Shown here piece after piece: positions 1-10,962 of a stretch of 64,000 nucleotides of DNA (positions within the stretch are counted from its first letter, which is position 1; each line of letters opens with the position of its first letter). The stretch lies in the NCBI GenBank assembly GCA_030770535.1, contig JASVEC010000065.1, positions 62,001 through 126,000 on the forward strand. The letters are read 5' to 3'. The position numbers and the translations under genes are program-made. This DNA is from Batkoa obscura (taxonomy: Eukaryota > Entomophthoromycota > Entomophthoromycetes > Entomophthorales > Batkoaceae). The notes under the pieces were generated by a model, which worked only from the letters and a program-made list of their open reading frames with translations, had not been told where the DNA came from and searched no databases.

Positions 1-722
1 GACCTAAGATAATTTTGATTCCTTAAAATAGGAAAAAAGTTTATCCTTAGAATTAAGTTAGCTTATTTTGAAAATAATAATACAAAAACTAATTCAGCAA
101 AATCAAAAAGGGGCATTTATTCACAAAATTAATAAATTAGCTAATGTAAATCTGAACTTATGAGCAAGTATAAGGGCAAGGATCATTTACTTAGCTATTA
201 AAAAATAAGAAAAAACTATCTATGATTGGATAAATGGCTCCTGCCCTTATATTTACTTAAATTCGGATCTATGTTGCTTAATTAAAAAATATTTTTAATA
301 AATGTATTGTTAAAACACTTCCTCTTCTGGATTCATGACTTTCAAAAAAATGGTATGTATTGTTGAAAAATAATAATGTTTAATAAGTGTATTTTTTTAT
401 TTTATTTTTAAACTCAAAACTTTCATTATATTATTTTTAAAAAGTTTATATATAATTGATTTCTTACATATTTTTTATTGTAAATAATATTAAAATATTT
501 ACTTAATAAATTTGAAGTTTTTATTATATCATAACAACTTTATATATCAAGTGCCTCAATAATGTACTTTTCTTTTTTTTAAGTTATCATATGTTTATTT
601 AAAAAAATTACACCATTCAGATATTTATTATATAAATGGTCATAGAGTAGCCTACAATTAGATATCTTTTATTGCTTTTAGTTTATAGCTAAGAAAATTT
701 AATATAATATAAGAACTTCAGA
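1..722. other. AT-rich stretch without a recognisable gene
   Basis: I see no open frame, RNA gene or transposon end here. It consists of A/T runs with short imperfect repeats and ends at the first MITE. Confidence 0.6.
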
Positions 723-822
723 TGGGGATGTTTTTTTACGTTTAAGGATTTTACTAAGAATTTTTCCGCTCAAATAGTGTTAAAAGGTGGAAAAAGTAAT
801 GAAGCCAAAAAAAACACTTCCA
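723..822 (+). mobile_element. MITE family M copy
   Basis: About 100 bp with GGGGATG at the left and an eroded right end. The flanks carry AGAT on both sides, so a 4-bp target duplication can be seen at a site that is not ATAT. Confidence 0.8.
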
Positions 823-1082
823 GATTTTAATAGCTTAAGTTCCTATTAAAAAAAATTTTAACTACAAACTAAAACCAATGAAAAACTGTTAACTGCAAGC
901 TCTTCTAATTTATTAAAACAACTAATATGGTAACTTATAGAATAGTAAAAGTAATTTAAAAAACTTTTAAGCTTTTTGGTCTGTCATAAAAAAATATTTA
1001 TAAGTATAAAAACATTATTAGAACAGACTGAGTATAAGCGCTATATTTTTTATTAAACAAGTATTAGATCATTCCCCTGTTT

Positions 1083-1420
1083 CTAATTAATTAATTCTAG
1101 AGCCCTTATCCTTTCAACCGGTTCATGGACCTTACACAAAAGCTACATAGCTTTGAAGCCTTACTCGCCTGTGAGAATAGCCTCTGACTTGATTACCACC
1201 TTCTTGCTTATTATTCGAAACTCCATCTAGAGAACAGAGATCAAATAGAACTCCTTTTATCTTCCTAATCCTTCAAAGGTGAACAAGCTTTGGACTTGTT
1301 TCCTATCTTACCACGTGGTTCCTCTTAATACCTTAATCCCTTAAATTTACTGATTTGAGTATTTTGTTTTAGTAAATAAAATATTCGGGGCCTCAGCCTT
1401 TCAAGAGTAAAAAAAGTGAT
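1083..1420. other. Relatively GC-rich patch of unknown nature
   Basis: This stretch has clearly more C and G than its surroundings, with many CTT/CCT words, and no long open frame on either strand. It does not resemble the transposon or MITE families of the window. It could be an old repeat remnant or part of an untranslated RNA. I cannot assign it. Confidence 0.3.
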
Positions 1421-1471
1421 AGATATTTTCAATCATTTCTTAGTGCTTTGCTCACTATCAAAGTCATCACT

Positions 1472-1548
1472 TGGGGATGTATTTTTGTGTTTAAGGATTT
1501 TACTAACAATTTTTCCACCTAAATAGCGCTTAAAAGATAGAAAAGGCA
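1472..1548 (+). mobile_element. MITE family M, right end missing
   Basis: It starts TGGGGATGTATTTTTG and matches the family for about 75 bp, then diverges just before the expected right terminal repeat. Confidence 0.7.
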
Positions 1549-1593
1549 AATATCTTATTAAAAAGAATAAGTATTAAGTTTGTTATTACGAGA

Positions 1594-1656
1594 GGAGGTC
1601 AAAAAATTCTCACTCATACCTTCGTTGATCCACCCATTCTTAGAACCTTGACCTCC
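1594..1656. repeat. Short inverted repeat, 9-bp arms
   Basis: GGAGGTCAA at 1594-1602 faces TTGACCTCC at 1648-1656 with a 45-bp loop. The loop is more GC-rich than the surrounding DNA. Function unknown. Confidence 0.4.
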
Positions 1657-1935
1657 CCACGTATTATTTCGATAAAAATAGTAGGATTAATATCAATTTT
1701 TAAGAAAATAAAAGTGAATTCCAACTCTAATTTTAAAACAAAATGGGGAACAAAAACAGTTTTTCCCATTAGTTATTTCAATTTTATTTACTAACCAAAA
1801 TTCGAATAAAAGAAGGGAACAGCCATCATAAAGCAAGATAAATGGGCCTTTATCAACCTACTAGAGCTATAATTATCAAACACTTGACGACTAAAATGGT
1901 TTTAGCTTTAATACCAAATGAATAATAACCTAATT

Positions 1936-2370
1936 TTACCTCATCGTTTTTATAGTTAAAGAAGCGGTACTGCTACTATTACTACTCTCAGTCTCTGTTT
2001 CTGTTTCTGATGAACTTGAACTTGAAGAAGTTTTAGCTTTTAGAGAAGTTTTGGTTAAAGTTTTAGTTAAGGTTTTAATTGTTGAAGATGTTAGTTTACT
2101 TGACTTAATAGATTGAGAAGAACTAGTAGCTTTAGAATCAGAGTGTTGTGTTTCCTTTGGTTTACTAGTAATTATTGAGGCGGGATTAGTGGATTTAGGC
2201 TTGGGATGAAATGCGGTAGAAAAAAATTGATCAACATCCGAAATTGCAGAGTCAATACCATCAACAAAGTCCTGAAAGATGGAAGACTTTATATGCGTTT
2301 GGGTAGACTCAGACAAGTATAATGTTAGAAATAGGAACAGTAAGAAGTAAAATAGAAAACTAAACTTCAT
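1936..2370 (-). CDS. Small secreted Ser/Thr-rich protein
   Basis: An open frame of 144 residues. Residues 1-20 are a clear signal peptide (Phe/Leu-rich core after MKFS, ending near Ser-Glu-Ser). From about residue 60 the chain is almost entirely Ser, Thr and Lys, with a run of seven Ser and an ETETETE stretch, typical of O-glycosylated fungal cell-wall or secreted proteins. No catalytic domain is visible. The stop at the end of the frame lies inside a possible 5' splice site (AG|GTAAAA). A 49-bp intron ending at TTTTAG would add about 30 residues ending in a hydrophobic stretch, which might be a GPI-anchor signal. That extension is inference. A 326-bp spacer separates it from the divergently transcribed TRAPPC6 gene. 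Confidence 0.6.
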   Translation of the reverse strand: MKFSFLFYFLLFLFLTLYLSESTQTHIKSSIFQDFVDGIDSAISDVDQFFSTAFHPKPKSTNPASIITSKPKETQHSDSKATSSSQSIKSSKLTSSTIKTLTKTLTKTSLKAKTSSSSSSSETETETESSNSSSTASLTIKTMR

Positions 2371-2696
2371 CTATTTTGATACTAATGTGGATAAAATCTT
2401 AACAAGATAAAAGTAATATAAAAAATCGTTTTATCTTTTTCATTGATATCACCTGATTTTATGAACCTTTGGATGATTTTATGTTATTCAATTAATAAAT
2501 TATTTTCTCACATTTATACTTTTTATTAGTTTATATATTATTTACTTAATTTTTTTAAAAAATATTAAAATTAATTTTATAATTCTACACACATTACCTT
2601 GCATGATATCAAGTATTTAAAATATTTATTCAAACCGAAAAAGTACAAAATTAACAAATTTAAAACTTTTCACTCATTGTTGACTAAATCTAAAAA

Positions 2697-3592
2697 ATGG
2701 AAAATGAAAACACTAATATAAGCCACGTCAACCCAACTGAATCCAAGCCACGATTTGAAACCTTACAACAAGAACTTGTCAATATAAGCTTAGGAACCAC
2801 AACCAACAGTGTCCATTTAATCAATAATACATGTCTAACACTACTCCTTTTAGAGTCTGTAAGCCTATTTTTAAACCAAGCTGTTTCCAGTGCACCTTCA
2901 AAAAAGAATACAATTTTGGAAAAGACATATAACTCGGCTTCAATTATAAGTACTCCTTTACCCTCTAATTTAGGTACCTTTCAACTTACTCCAGGGATTG
3001 TCAAGGATAATGAAAATAATCTAAATCGAGAAATGTTGTATTTCAAATTAGAGAATTTAGGATTTAGAGTTGGAATGGGATTAGCGGAAAGGTAATAACA
3101 ATATAAAGCCATATAGACATATAGCTGATTTATTCAATTATAGATTTACTTTAGATAAAGAGCTATTCAATGATACTTTAGATATGGTTAAATTTATTTG
3201 TAAAGAATTTTGGTTACTTTTGTTTCAAAAACAGATTGATAACTTGAAAACAAATCACCGGGTAAATTTTAATTTTATATCGAGCTTTATTCAAAACAGT
3301 CTTATTCCTTTACTTTTAGGGTGTTTACGTATTAAATGATAATAACTTTAAATGGTTTCAAACTTTGTCGACCACCGATCCTCCAGCTGTTACCGCTAGG
3401 CAATCTATTATTGTAAGCTTTTTTATATTTTAATTAGATTAAATTCAAAACTTCAAATTGCAGTATACTTGGTTTCCATGTGGGCTAATAAGAGGGGCAT
3501 TATTTGGATTAGGAATTAATGCAATTGTAGTAGCAGAAGCAGTTACTTTACCTCAATGTACTTTTCAAATTAGAGTGGGCAAAGAGTCTTGA
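2697..3592 (+). CDS. TRAPPC6/TRS33: TRAPP complex subunit 6 (Trs33/TRAPPC6), Bet3-like fold
   Basis: Four exons: 2697-3091, 3144-3261, 3320-3412 and 3464-3592, with GT-AG introns of 52, 58 and 51 bp that keep the frame. The core matches TRAPPC6 proteins segment by segment: KLENLGFRVGMGLAERFT, then DTLDMVKFICKEFW, FQKQIDNLKTNHRGVYVL, and the C-terminal PCGLIRGALFGLGINA followed by PQCTFQIRV. In eukaryotes this subunit is part of the TRAPP tethering complexes, which act as Rab1/Rab11 exchange factors at the ER-Golgi and Golgi. The N-terminal part (about residues 1-120) is longer than in animal TRAPPC6 and carries a Ser/Asn-rich insert between the LLLLESV helix and the KLENLGF segment. The start was chosen as the first ATG of the open exon. 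Identification is strong; the N-terminal length is less certain. Confidence 0.93.
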
Positions 3593-3939
3593 TCATAATT
3601 TGATTTCGAAATTGTTTTTTATCGTTATTATTATGAATCAAACTTTTATAATAATATCATCAAGGATATATCTACGTTCTTTTTTTCTTATACAAAATTA
3701 GTAAATAAAAGTAAATGCTTATGATTGATTTGCAATTTGAATTCATACTACTAATTCTATATAAAAGTAACCAAGGTAAAAGACAAATACAATAAAGGAC
3801 ACAATAGAATTAAAAAATACATTTACAGCATACAAATTTAATTGAAAACCAGGGGATAAACCCATACTCTTAATTATTCAATAAATTAGGAGTTACTAAA
3901 AAATTAATTACGCCTTTTTTCACACCCATTTTAAAATAC

Positions 3940-6900
3940 TTACTCCACATATAAATCCTTCATAATAATATAAGGTCCCATATCTTCTTTATTATTCCTT
4001 CTTCTGGTATACTCATTTTTAGCTTTTCTGAATAAGGCTGCTCGATCCCATCTTTGTAATCTAGCTTTAGGGCCCTTAGCTTCATCTGCTTTCTTGATAT
4101 CTGCCCACTGCCGCCCATACTTTGACATATATTTTGTAAGAGCATCTACTTCACTTAAATACCATTGTCTTTTCCCATTATTACTACGCCCCGCCTTTAT
4201 TTTTTTTCTACTTGGACTACCACTGTCACTACTTAAAGTAACAGCTCCTTGATCAAGAACGTTTGAGTTGGTATTTCTACCATTTACAAGGGACCCTTTT
4301 GACCTTAGAGTATTTTCTTTCTTTTGGTCTTCCTTTTTAAAACCATCAGTAACCTTTCCCTCATCTTTAGATGATCGTGAGAACATAGGTTTTTCACCAT
4401 TTGCTAAGCTTTGCTTTGAGCCTTGTTTAATTTTGTGTGTCAATGAGTCACTAGAAGTAGAAGATAACCCATCATCATGATTTAGTGAGTTACTACTTTT
4501 AACTGGTTTATCATTTTGACTAGCAGGCATTTTGTACCCATATTTATTAATAACAACTTTTGGACGCCTAGTTTTATTTGATCTTTCATTACCTAATTCA
4601 GAATCTGAAGATGTAGAAAGCCCGTCATTGTAATTGCTCGAAGATCCTTGATGATGATACTTGTTACCTCTATTATGTTCATTATGTTTTTTAATATCTG
4701 GTAACTTAGGTTTATCTGACTTTAAGTAATTGAGCTTTGATTTTGAGGTAGATTGTATTTTTTCAATATCTGATTCTCCTGTCAAACTCGAATCCGAAGT
4801 AGAAAGTCCATCATTAAACTTGTCTGATGGATCATAAGTGTTTCTTCTAGAAACAGAGTGTTGACTTGTTCTTGAACCGTGTGTTTTTTCTGCGCTGTTC
4901 TTATTGGCCCTTTTGTCTATAATAGAATCATCTACTCCTTTTTTTGAAACAAAATTTTGATGATACTTTATGATTGGTTTAGATTTAATAAACTCCTTTT
5001 CTTCAACCTTATCACTTTTGTGGTTCAACGACTCAGCTAATTTAGCATTTGGTTCGATAACAGTTCGAACGTACTTATTACGACACGAGCTCCTTGTACG
5101 CCCCTTTAACTTATCATCAATTATTCCATTTTCTCCATGATACTCAAGGATTCGATCCCAATTTTCTCCATGCTTAGCCACTGCTTTTAACAACACTTCA
5201 ATAGATTCTGGATCCCAAGATTTGCATACATGCTTCTTGCCTACAAGTCCATTACCTCCTTTTCTTTTGCTTTTAGATTGAGCCCCTGTTGTTTGAGGGA
5301 TTTTAGCATCCGAAGTTTTTCTTGTTACGACAGGCGATAGATTTAGTGACTCTCTGCTTTGGCTACTTGAACGATTTAATTTAGATTCAATTGATTTACT
5401 TTTTTTATCATTGATATATTCGCCCTTCTCAATTTTGTAATCCTCCTTTTGAACTTTTTCTGGGGTTCTCTGTCCTCTTAAAGGGACTTTATTTTCATTT
5501 TTGGCTTGATGGCAAGAGTCCATTGGTTGCTTACCATTAATGCGTCGATCCTCATGTTTATTACTTAAAACACAATCATCTCTTTTTTGATTTTCACATT
5601 TACCATTTAAGCCACACTGATGCACTTTGGTGTATTTTGAATGATAAATATCTCTTCCGTTCTTTTTTGTATAATCGACATGAATTTCTTTGCCATTTTT
5701 AATATTCTTAGAAGGATAAATATCCCACTCCTCATCTTTTGCTCGACTAGCTAAAACATCCCCTCCAGTTTTTTTGCCTTTCGATCCATCTCTAAAACCA
5801 GGTTGATCTTCAGATTTTTTTACACTATTAATATTTTTGCTCACTTTTTGTAATTTTTGCCTTTCATAATCAAAAGTTTCCTGATCTTTGCCCATTTTAC
5901 CATCTTTAGTACGACTTGGAGTTGGAGAAATAATCCTACTATTGCCCTTACTAGCATGCTTTGAGGTTTTGTCTTGAGAATAGAATCTATCTCTATTTCT
6001 GCTACCATTTTTTATGAGTTTGCCTCCAGAATATAATATCTCCTTATTATTACTACTGTTATTTGAGCCCTTAATATCAGAGTATAATATATCCTTATTT
6101 TTATTTCCATTGCTTGATACTATCTTCTCAGAAGAAAAAATCGCGTCATTCCTGCCATTGTTAGTTAGAACTTTATTCTTGGAATAAGCGTTCTTATTTC
6201 TATTAATGCTATTTGACCCTTTATTCTCGGGATAGAATGGATCGTATAAAGTTTTGTCGTCTGAATAATATGAAGCATTTGAAACTTTATTGTTGTCATT
6301 TAATACATTGCTAGGGGCTTTAACATCAGCAAAAAATGGATGATTTTTATGGAAATCCGAAGTTATTGGCAATTGTGCACTTTCCCAATCATCATTTGGA
6401 GCATTATTTAACTCATCTCTATCTTTTATCTTAGAATCATTGTGTAAGTCTAATTCCATACCTTCCTCTTCCCTAAACTCATATGATGAGTTTAGTTCTA
6501 AAACCTTTTTAGTTTCACCTAACTTGCTAAGTGAATTCGATTGTCCCGGTTTTTCTGAAATTTCATTAAATGTATTTGATTGCACAACTTCTTTATCTAC
6601 CTTTGAATTTGTATTACTACCTTCATTGAACTGAAGTGCCTTAGCTCCGTTTTGAAATCCAAAGCTTGGTTCATACCTAATGGCTATTTCTTCATCCTCT
6701 TTGATATGTTTACTTAACAAGTTATTCCTCCAATCATGATAAGATTCGTCCGAATTTAGATCTAAATTATCCAGCTTTATAGAATCATCTGACATGTCAC
6801 TTTTATAACCGTTATAATTACTTTGATCAAATCCTTCCACAACCTTCTCACTGACTGAGTTATCGTCTGCTTGTGGATTCAATCTTATTTCTTCAAAATC

Positions 6901-7881
6901 ATCCCCAAAACTATGACTGTCAAATTTAATATCCCCAATACTCTGATCATCATCTTTAATCTCTTCAAAGTTACCGTCATGATCAAACCTTACATTCTCC
7001 TGATTATCGCTTTCTTCATCAGTTTCCGATTTGTTTGATAAGCCTAACCGTAATCCTCCTAAGTTTGGTCTCTTATCACTATAACGTCTTACATGTCTTA
7101 TACCATTATCCACTACGCTACTTTTATCTAATAAATGAGATATTCTAGTTATTGTGCTATTAAATACTAAGCTTTATTCTTACCAAAATCATCATCTGAA
7201 GTAAAATCTACTTCTCGGATTATACCTTGTGAACCATTATTTAATCCACCCACCTTGTAATTCACATTTTCTTGTTTGAGTGAATAATTCAATCCTTTGG
7301 CTTCATCCTCAGACTTATATTGGATATCATCATTCATGCTAGGATAATTTTTAATATTTGAATCCTTATTTAGCTCTGCATCAACGGACCCTTTTTCGCT
7401 TTGAAAATGCTCATAAGCTTGGTTTCTTTCTTTCATTTGATATTGAGGATCAAAGCTAGCCTCTTCCTTGTACCAAGATTCATTGTAATGTTCCCATCCG
7501 TTTGGGCCCTCCCTTCTCTCTTGTTTAGAATTGTCTTCAAAAAATACTCCCCCTTTATAATTCCCTTCATTGTTTTTTACTGAAGAGATTTTATCAAAAT
7601 TGGGCAATAAGTTCCCACTTTCGTTAGAATATTTTAACTCTTTAGAAGGTTTTTTATTTAAATAACATTGATAGTTTGATACTGAGTTATCCCAGGTGTT
7701 TTCAAAATTAGAGGAAGCTGGCTTAATTGAAGGTTTGGACGATTTCCTTGGGGCTTTATAGCTTACCGCTGGTCTATAAAATAAAGTTGGTATTGTTGTT
7801 TTTGAGTTTATAATTTATCTTTTACCTCTCTTCCGACCTATAATGCTCTTCTTTTTTTCTTTCTTTTTTATCTGAAGCCAT
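3940..7881 (-). CDS. Large disordered protein with two SANT/Myb-like repeats (paralogue of the gene at 41.2 kb)
   Basis: Three exons: 7881-7826, 7773-7184 and 7127-3940. Introns are 52 and 56 bp, and the frame is kept for 1277 residues. Most of the chain is charged and low-complexity (Lys, Asp, Asn, Ser). The first SANT/Myb-like repeat is at about residues 850-910 (CKSWDPESIEVLLKAVAKHG then NWDRI, HGENG, DDKLKGR). The second is at the C-terminus, about 1200-1255 (RQWYLSEVDALTKYMSKYG, QWADI, KGP, EYTRRR). Between them lie three copies of a DGLSTSSDS-like motif (about residues 986, 1049 and 1103). The region is Lys-rich, as expected for a nuclear DNA- or chromatin-binding protein. The exact function is unknown. 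The gene at 41209-43225 has the same two repeats and the same motif. Myb-type transcription factor, telomere-binding factor and chromatin subunit all remain possible. Confidence 0.85.
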
Positions 7882-8856
7882 ATCAATTATCAATAGTTTC
7901 CAGCTTTAAAGAACTTTTGAAATTTCAATTTTTGGTAAAATTATACTACCTGAACAATTAAAAAAGCGTAGCCAATCATAAATTATTCTGGTTGATTTCG
8001 AGTTAAAATAGCTAACTTTGTAATAGAATGGTGGTAGACATTAAATCATAATTGCATCCCTAACCAAAAATTAGAGCTTCAACCGAGATGATTGTAACCA
8101 CAGTTCATAGTACATCCATCGTATTTGTGTTTCAAATGCTAACTCCTTTAGTCAGCCTAGATTAAATTAGACTATCCCTAACTTTTAACCAATCAAGTAG
8201 ATTTTTTTAGTTGATTTAAATTAGAAATTAAGAATGGAACTTTATAGATGTTAGAAAAATTTGTAAAAAAGGTTCTACTGCCACAATCAATTATTAAAAT
8301 GTTTGTAATATTCAATAGGCTTGATTGGCTAAAAATAAGTGATTAGTCACTCAGGCTTATTTAGTGGGAAGCTCAAAAGGATAAATTAAAATATTTTAGT
8401 TTATTTTGACTTGCTTGAATATAGTAAATTGAAACTGTATTTTTAAAAGGCTTAGCATGTCACCCATGTTAGTCGTTAACTTTAAATAAAATACTCCCTT
8501 CTTAAACTCAGATTTAAAAGTTTATTCCTTAAAACCAATTAAAAATGGCGGAAGTGTTTATTTACAAGTAACAAAAAGGAATTTTAGGGTTAAAAATTAA
8601 AACTCTTTCATCCTTTATTAAATGTCCTTGTATCGATTGATAAACTTGAATTTTATACTTATTAATTTATGAAGTATATTCATAACAAAATATTATAAAA
8701 TACTTATTTTAAAATATTAAAATAATATTAAAAATAAACTTTAGTAAAACTACTTTAAAAAGAATTTAATTATTAATTTATATTAATATACAGATTAATT
8801 ATTTACTTTATTTTATTTTTATTACTTATCATTTATAGTACAATTTTAAAAATATT
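7882..8856. other. Intergenic, upstream region of the SANT/Myb gene
   Basis: No open frame, RNA gene or transposon end is visible. It presumably holds the promoter of the gene starting at 7881. Confidence 0.5.
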
Positions 8857-8957
8857 AGGGGATGCATTTTTATGTTCAAGAATTTTAGTGATAGTTTTTC
8901 CATTTAAATAATGCTTAAAAGATAGAAAAAGTAATGAAGCCAAAAAAAACACCCCCA
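8857..8957 (+). mobile_element. MITE family M copy
   Basis: 101 bp, AGGGGATGC at the left and ACCCCCA at the right. The flanks match in three of four bases (ATTA/ATTG). Confidence 0.8.
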
Positions 8958-9101
8958 TTGTATATTTTTATTAATAAGATTAATAAATAATTTTTTCAAA
9001 TTGTTTTAAACTATAATTACATTATTGTAACCAAATGTTTTAAATTAAGATTATTATTATACTTGTCATAATTTTGATTTTGCTTTAACTATTTAATTAT
9101 A

Positions 9102-9817
9102 TGGGGATGTCCAAATTGGTTTCAGAATTTACTTAGAAATCAATCCAAATTTTAACAGCTACTTATAATAAACTAGGGTTTATGGAATTTTATAACAAAA
9201 CAAAACAAAGAGAAGATATATTATCAAAGTCCACTATCAATAATAATAAACTTGATCAAGCAATGTATAAAATTAGTGCTTTGAGGGAAACAAGGAAATA
9301 AAATCAAAAAGTAGCGTTATTATCAGCTATAGCTTCAGTATATTCTTTTGATAAATAAAGAGTTTTGGGCTTATATAAATAGAAATCATCAATATGATTA
9401 TTCAAAAATAAGTAACAATAGTAATAAAATATTAACACTACAACCACTATTAAAAGTACAAAAAAGCAATAGAAACACAAGACATTAAAGAGGTATTTAC
9501 ATTTTATTGACTTAGCAATATATCAATAATGTAATCAAACATTCAAATAGTTTATTTATTTGATAACAAATGTACAATGTTGGTTATAAAGCAGTTGATA
9601 ATAAACATTTCTCAATAAAGTTTTATAAGAATGTGTATTTAAGATCCAGTAGAAATTCAACTAACTTACAGTATAAACTATAATAGAATGATTTAGAACT
9701 GTGTCCGGGTACTTTTATTTAATAAAGATTCGATTTTATAGAATTTTAAGGGAAGTTTTTAAAATACAAAATATTTGAAAATTGAATAAAGTAATAAAAA
9801 TAATTCAGATATCCTCA
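9102..9817 (+). mobile_element. Transposon family T, internally deleted copy
   Basis: 716 bp with both family ends: the left end GGGGATGTCCAAATTGG followed by GTTTCAGAATTTACT, and the right end TAATTCAGATATCCTC. ATAT flanks both sides. Only scraps of the transposase frame remain (5' part, then a jump to the 3' untranslated part near a piece resembling IKKYLHF). It shares its right-hand deletion junction (Lys-Ser codons joined to an ATAGAAACACAAGACATTAA piece) with the copies at 25331 and 29098. Confidence 0.85.
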
Positions 9818-9862
9818 TATTGTGTTAGTAAAAACCTTGTTAATATGGGAATTTTTACTAGA

Positions 9863-9963
9863 TGGGAATGCTTTTTTTGGCTTCATTACTTTTTCCATAT
9901 TTTGAGTGCTATTTGAGTGGAAAGATTATTAGTAAAATTCTTGGGCAGAAAAACACATCCCCA
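9863..9963 (-). mobile_element. MITE family M copy
   Basis: 101 bp reading TGGGAATGCTTTTTTTGG to ACACATCCCCA. The left and right flanks differ (AGAT and ATAT). Confidence 0.8.
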
Positions 9964-10138
9964 TATTGTATATAAATTAAACCAATTTTTATTTTTACTT
10001 TTTAAATATTTCTTGTAGTTTAAATTAAACATTTTATTAATAAAAGACAGTTTAAGTGTTATTATTATTATTATTTAATACATTGTAAATAAATTTAATA
10101 TAATTTGTAATAATCAAGCCTGCTAAAAATCTTAAAAT

Positions 10139-10234
10139 AGGGGTGTTTTTTTTACTTCACTTTTTCCATCTTTTAAGCGCTATTTAGGTGGAATAACTTG
10201 CTAGTAAAATTCTTAAACAAAAAAATACATCCCA
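10139..10234 (-). mobile_element. MITE family M copy
   Basis: About 96 bp, GGGGTGTTTTTTTTAC to AATACATCCCA. It lies about 90 bp downstream of the tRNA-Glu gene at 10326-10396. Confidence 0.75.
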
Positions 10235-10325
10235 ATATATTCAAGTTTTATAAAAAAAAAACGATTATAAGGATATAAAAATGTTTTGTTTAATAATTTT
10301 TTTACAGTATACACTCAGAAAATAC

Positions 10326-10396
10326 TTCCTCACGGGGAATCGAACCCCGGCCGTTCCGGTGAAAGCGGAAAATCCTAACCACTGGACCATGAAGAA
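10326..10396 (-). tRNA. tRNA-Glu (UUC)
   Basis: 71 nt. The acceptor stem TTCTTCA/TGAGGAA pairs with one G-U. The anticodon stem TTCCG/CGGAA encloses the loop CTTTCAC, giving anticodon UUC. The T arm carries GGTTCGATTCC (B box). There is no intron. A TTTT terminator follows within a few bases. It differs from the copy at 13736 by one base in the D stem. The two genes flank ELP2. Confidence 0.96.
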
Positions 10397-10466
10397 TGTT
10401 TAAGTGAACAAGTGATAATAATATATTACGAGTTATCTAAACAATGTGTTTAATGACCATAATTAC

Positions 10467-10560
10467 AGAGATGTATTTTGTTTGAGAATTTTACTAACAA
10501 ATTTTCCGCTCAAATAGCGTTTAAAAGATGAAAAAAGTGAAGTAAAAAAAACACTCTCTT
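10467..10560 (+). mobile_element. MITE family M, eroded copy
   Basis: About 94 bp with both ends degenerate (GAGATGTATTTTG to ACACTCTC). The interior TTTGAGAATTTTACTAAC matches the family. Confidence 0.7.
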
Positions 10561-10962
10561 GTGAATGCTCAATATTAAACTATCAAACACTACAAGATTT
10601 AATTTCTGAATTTTTTTTAAATACCAGGCTATATACAATATTAATTAAAAGATGAAATAAGTACAATACATCCATTTTAAATTTGATGCTATATAAATTT
10701 AAAAAGACTACTATCCTTTATAATTTTTACAAAGCTATTTACTCTCAATCTATAATTTTTGCTTTTATATCATCAAAACAACCTTATTTTGTTTTAATAG
10801 ATCTTACTAGCACTAATTATTTTTATAGCTATGTTTGATTTAACACATAAATTAAATATGGATGTTATATATCATGAAGTTTATTTTTATTTTGTATATT
10901 AAAACATCTTTAAAGAGTATTATACATATGAATATATTTTTGAAATTCTATAGCTCTAACTA

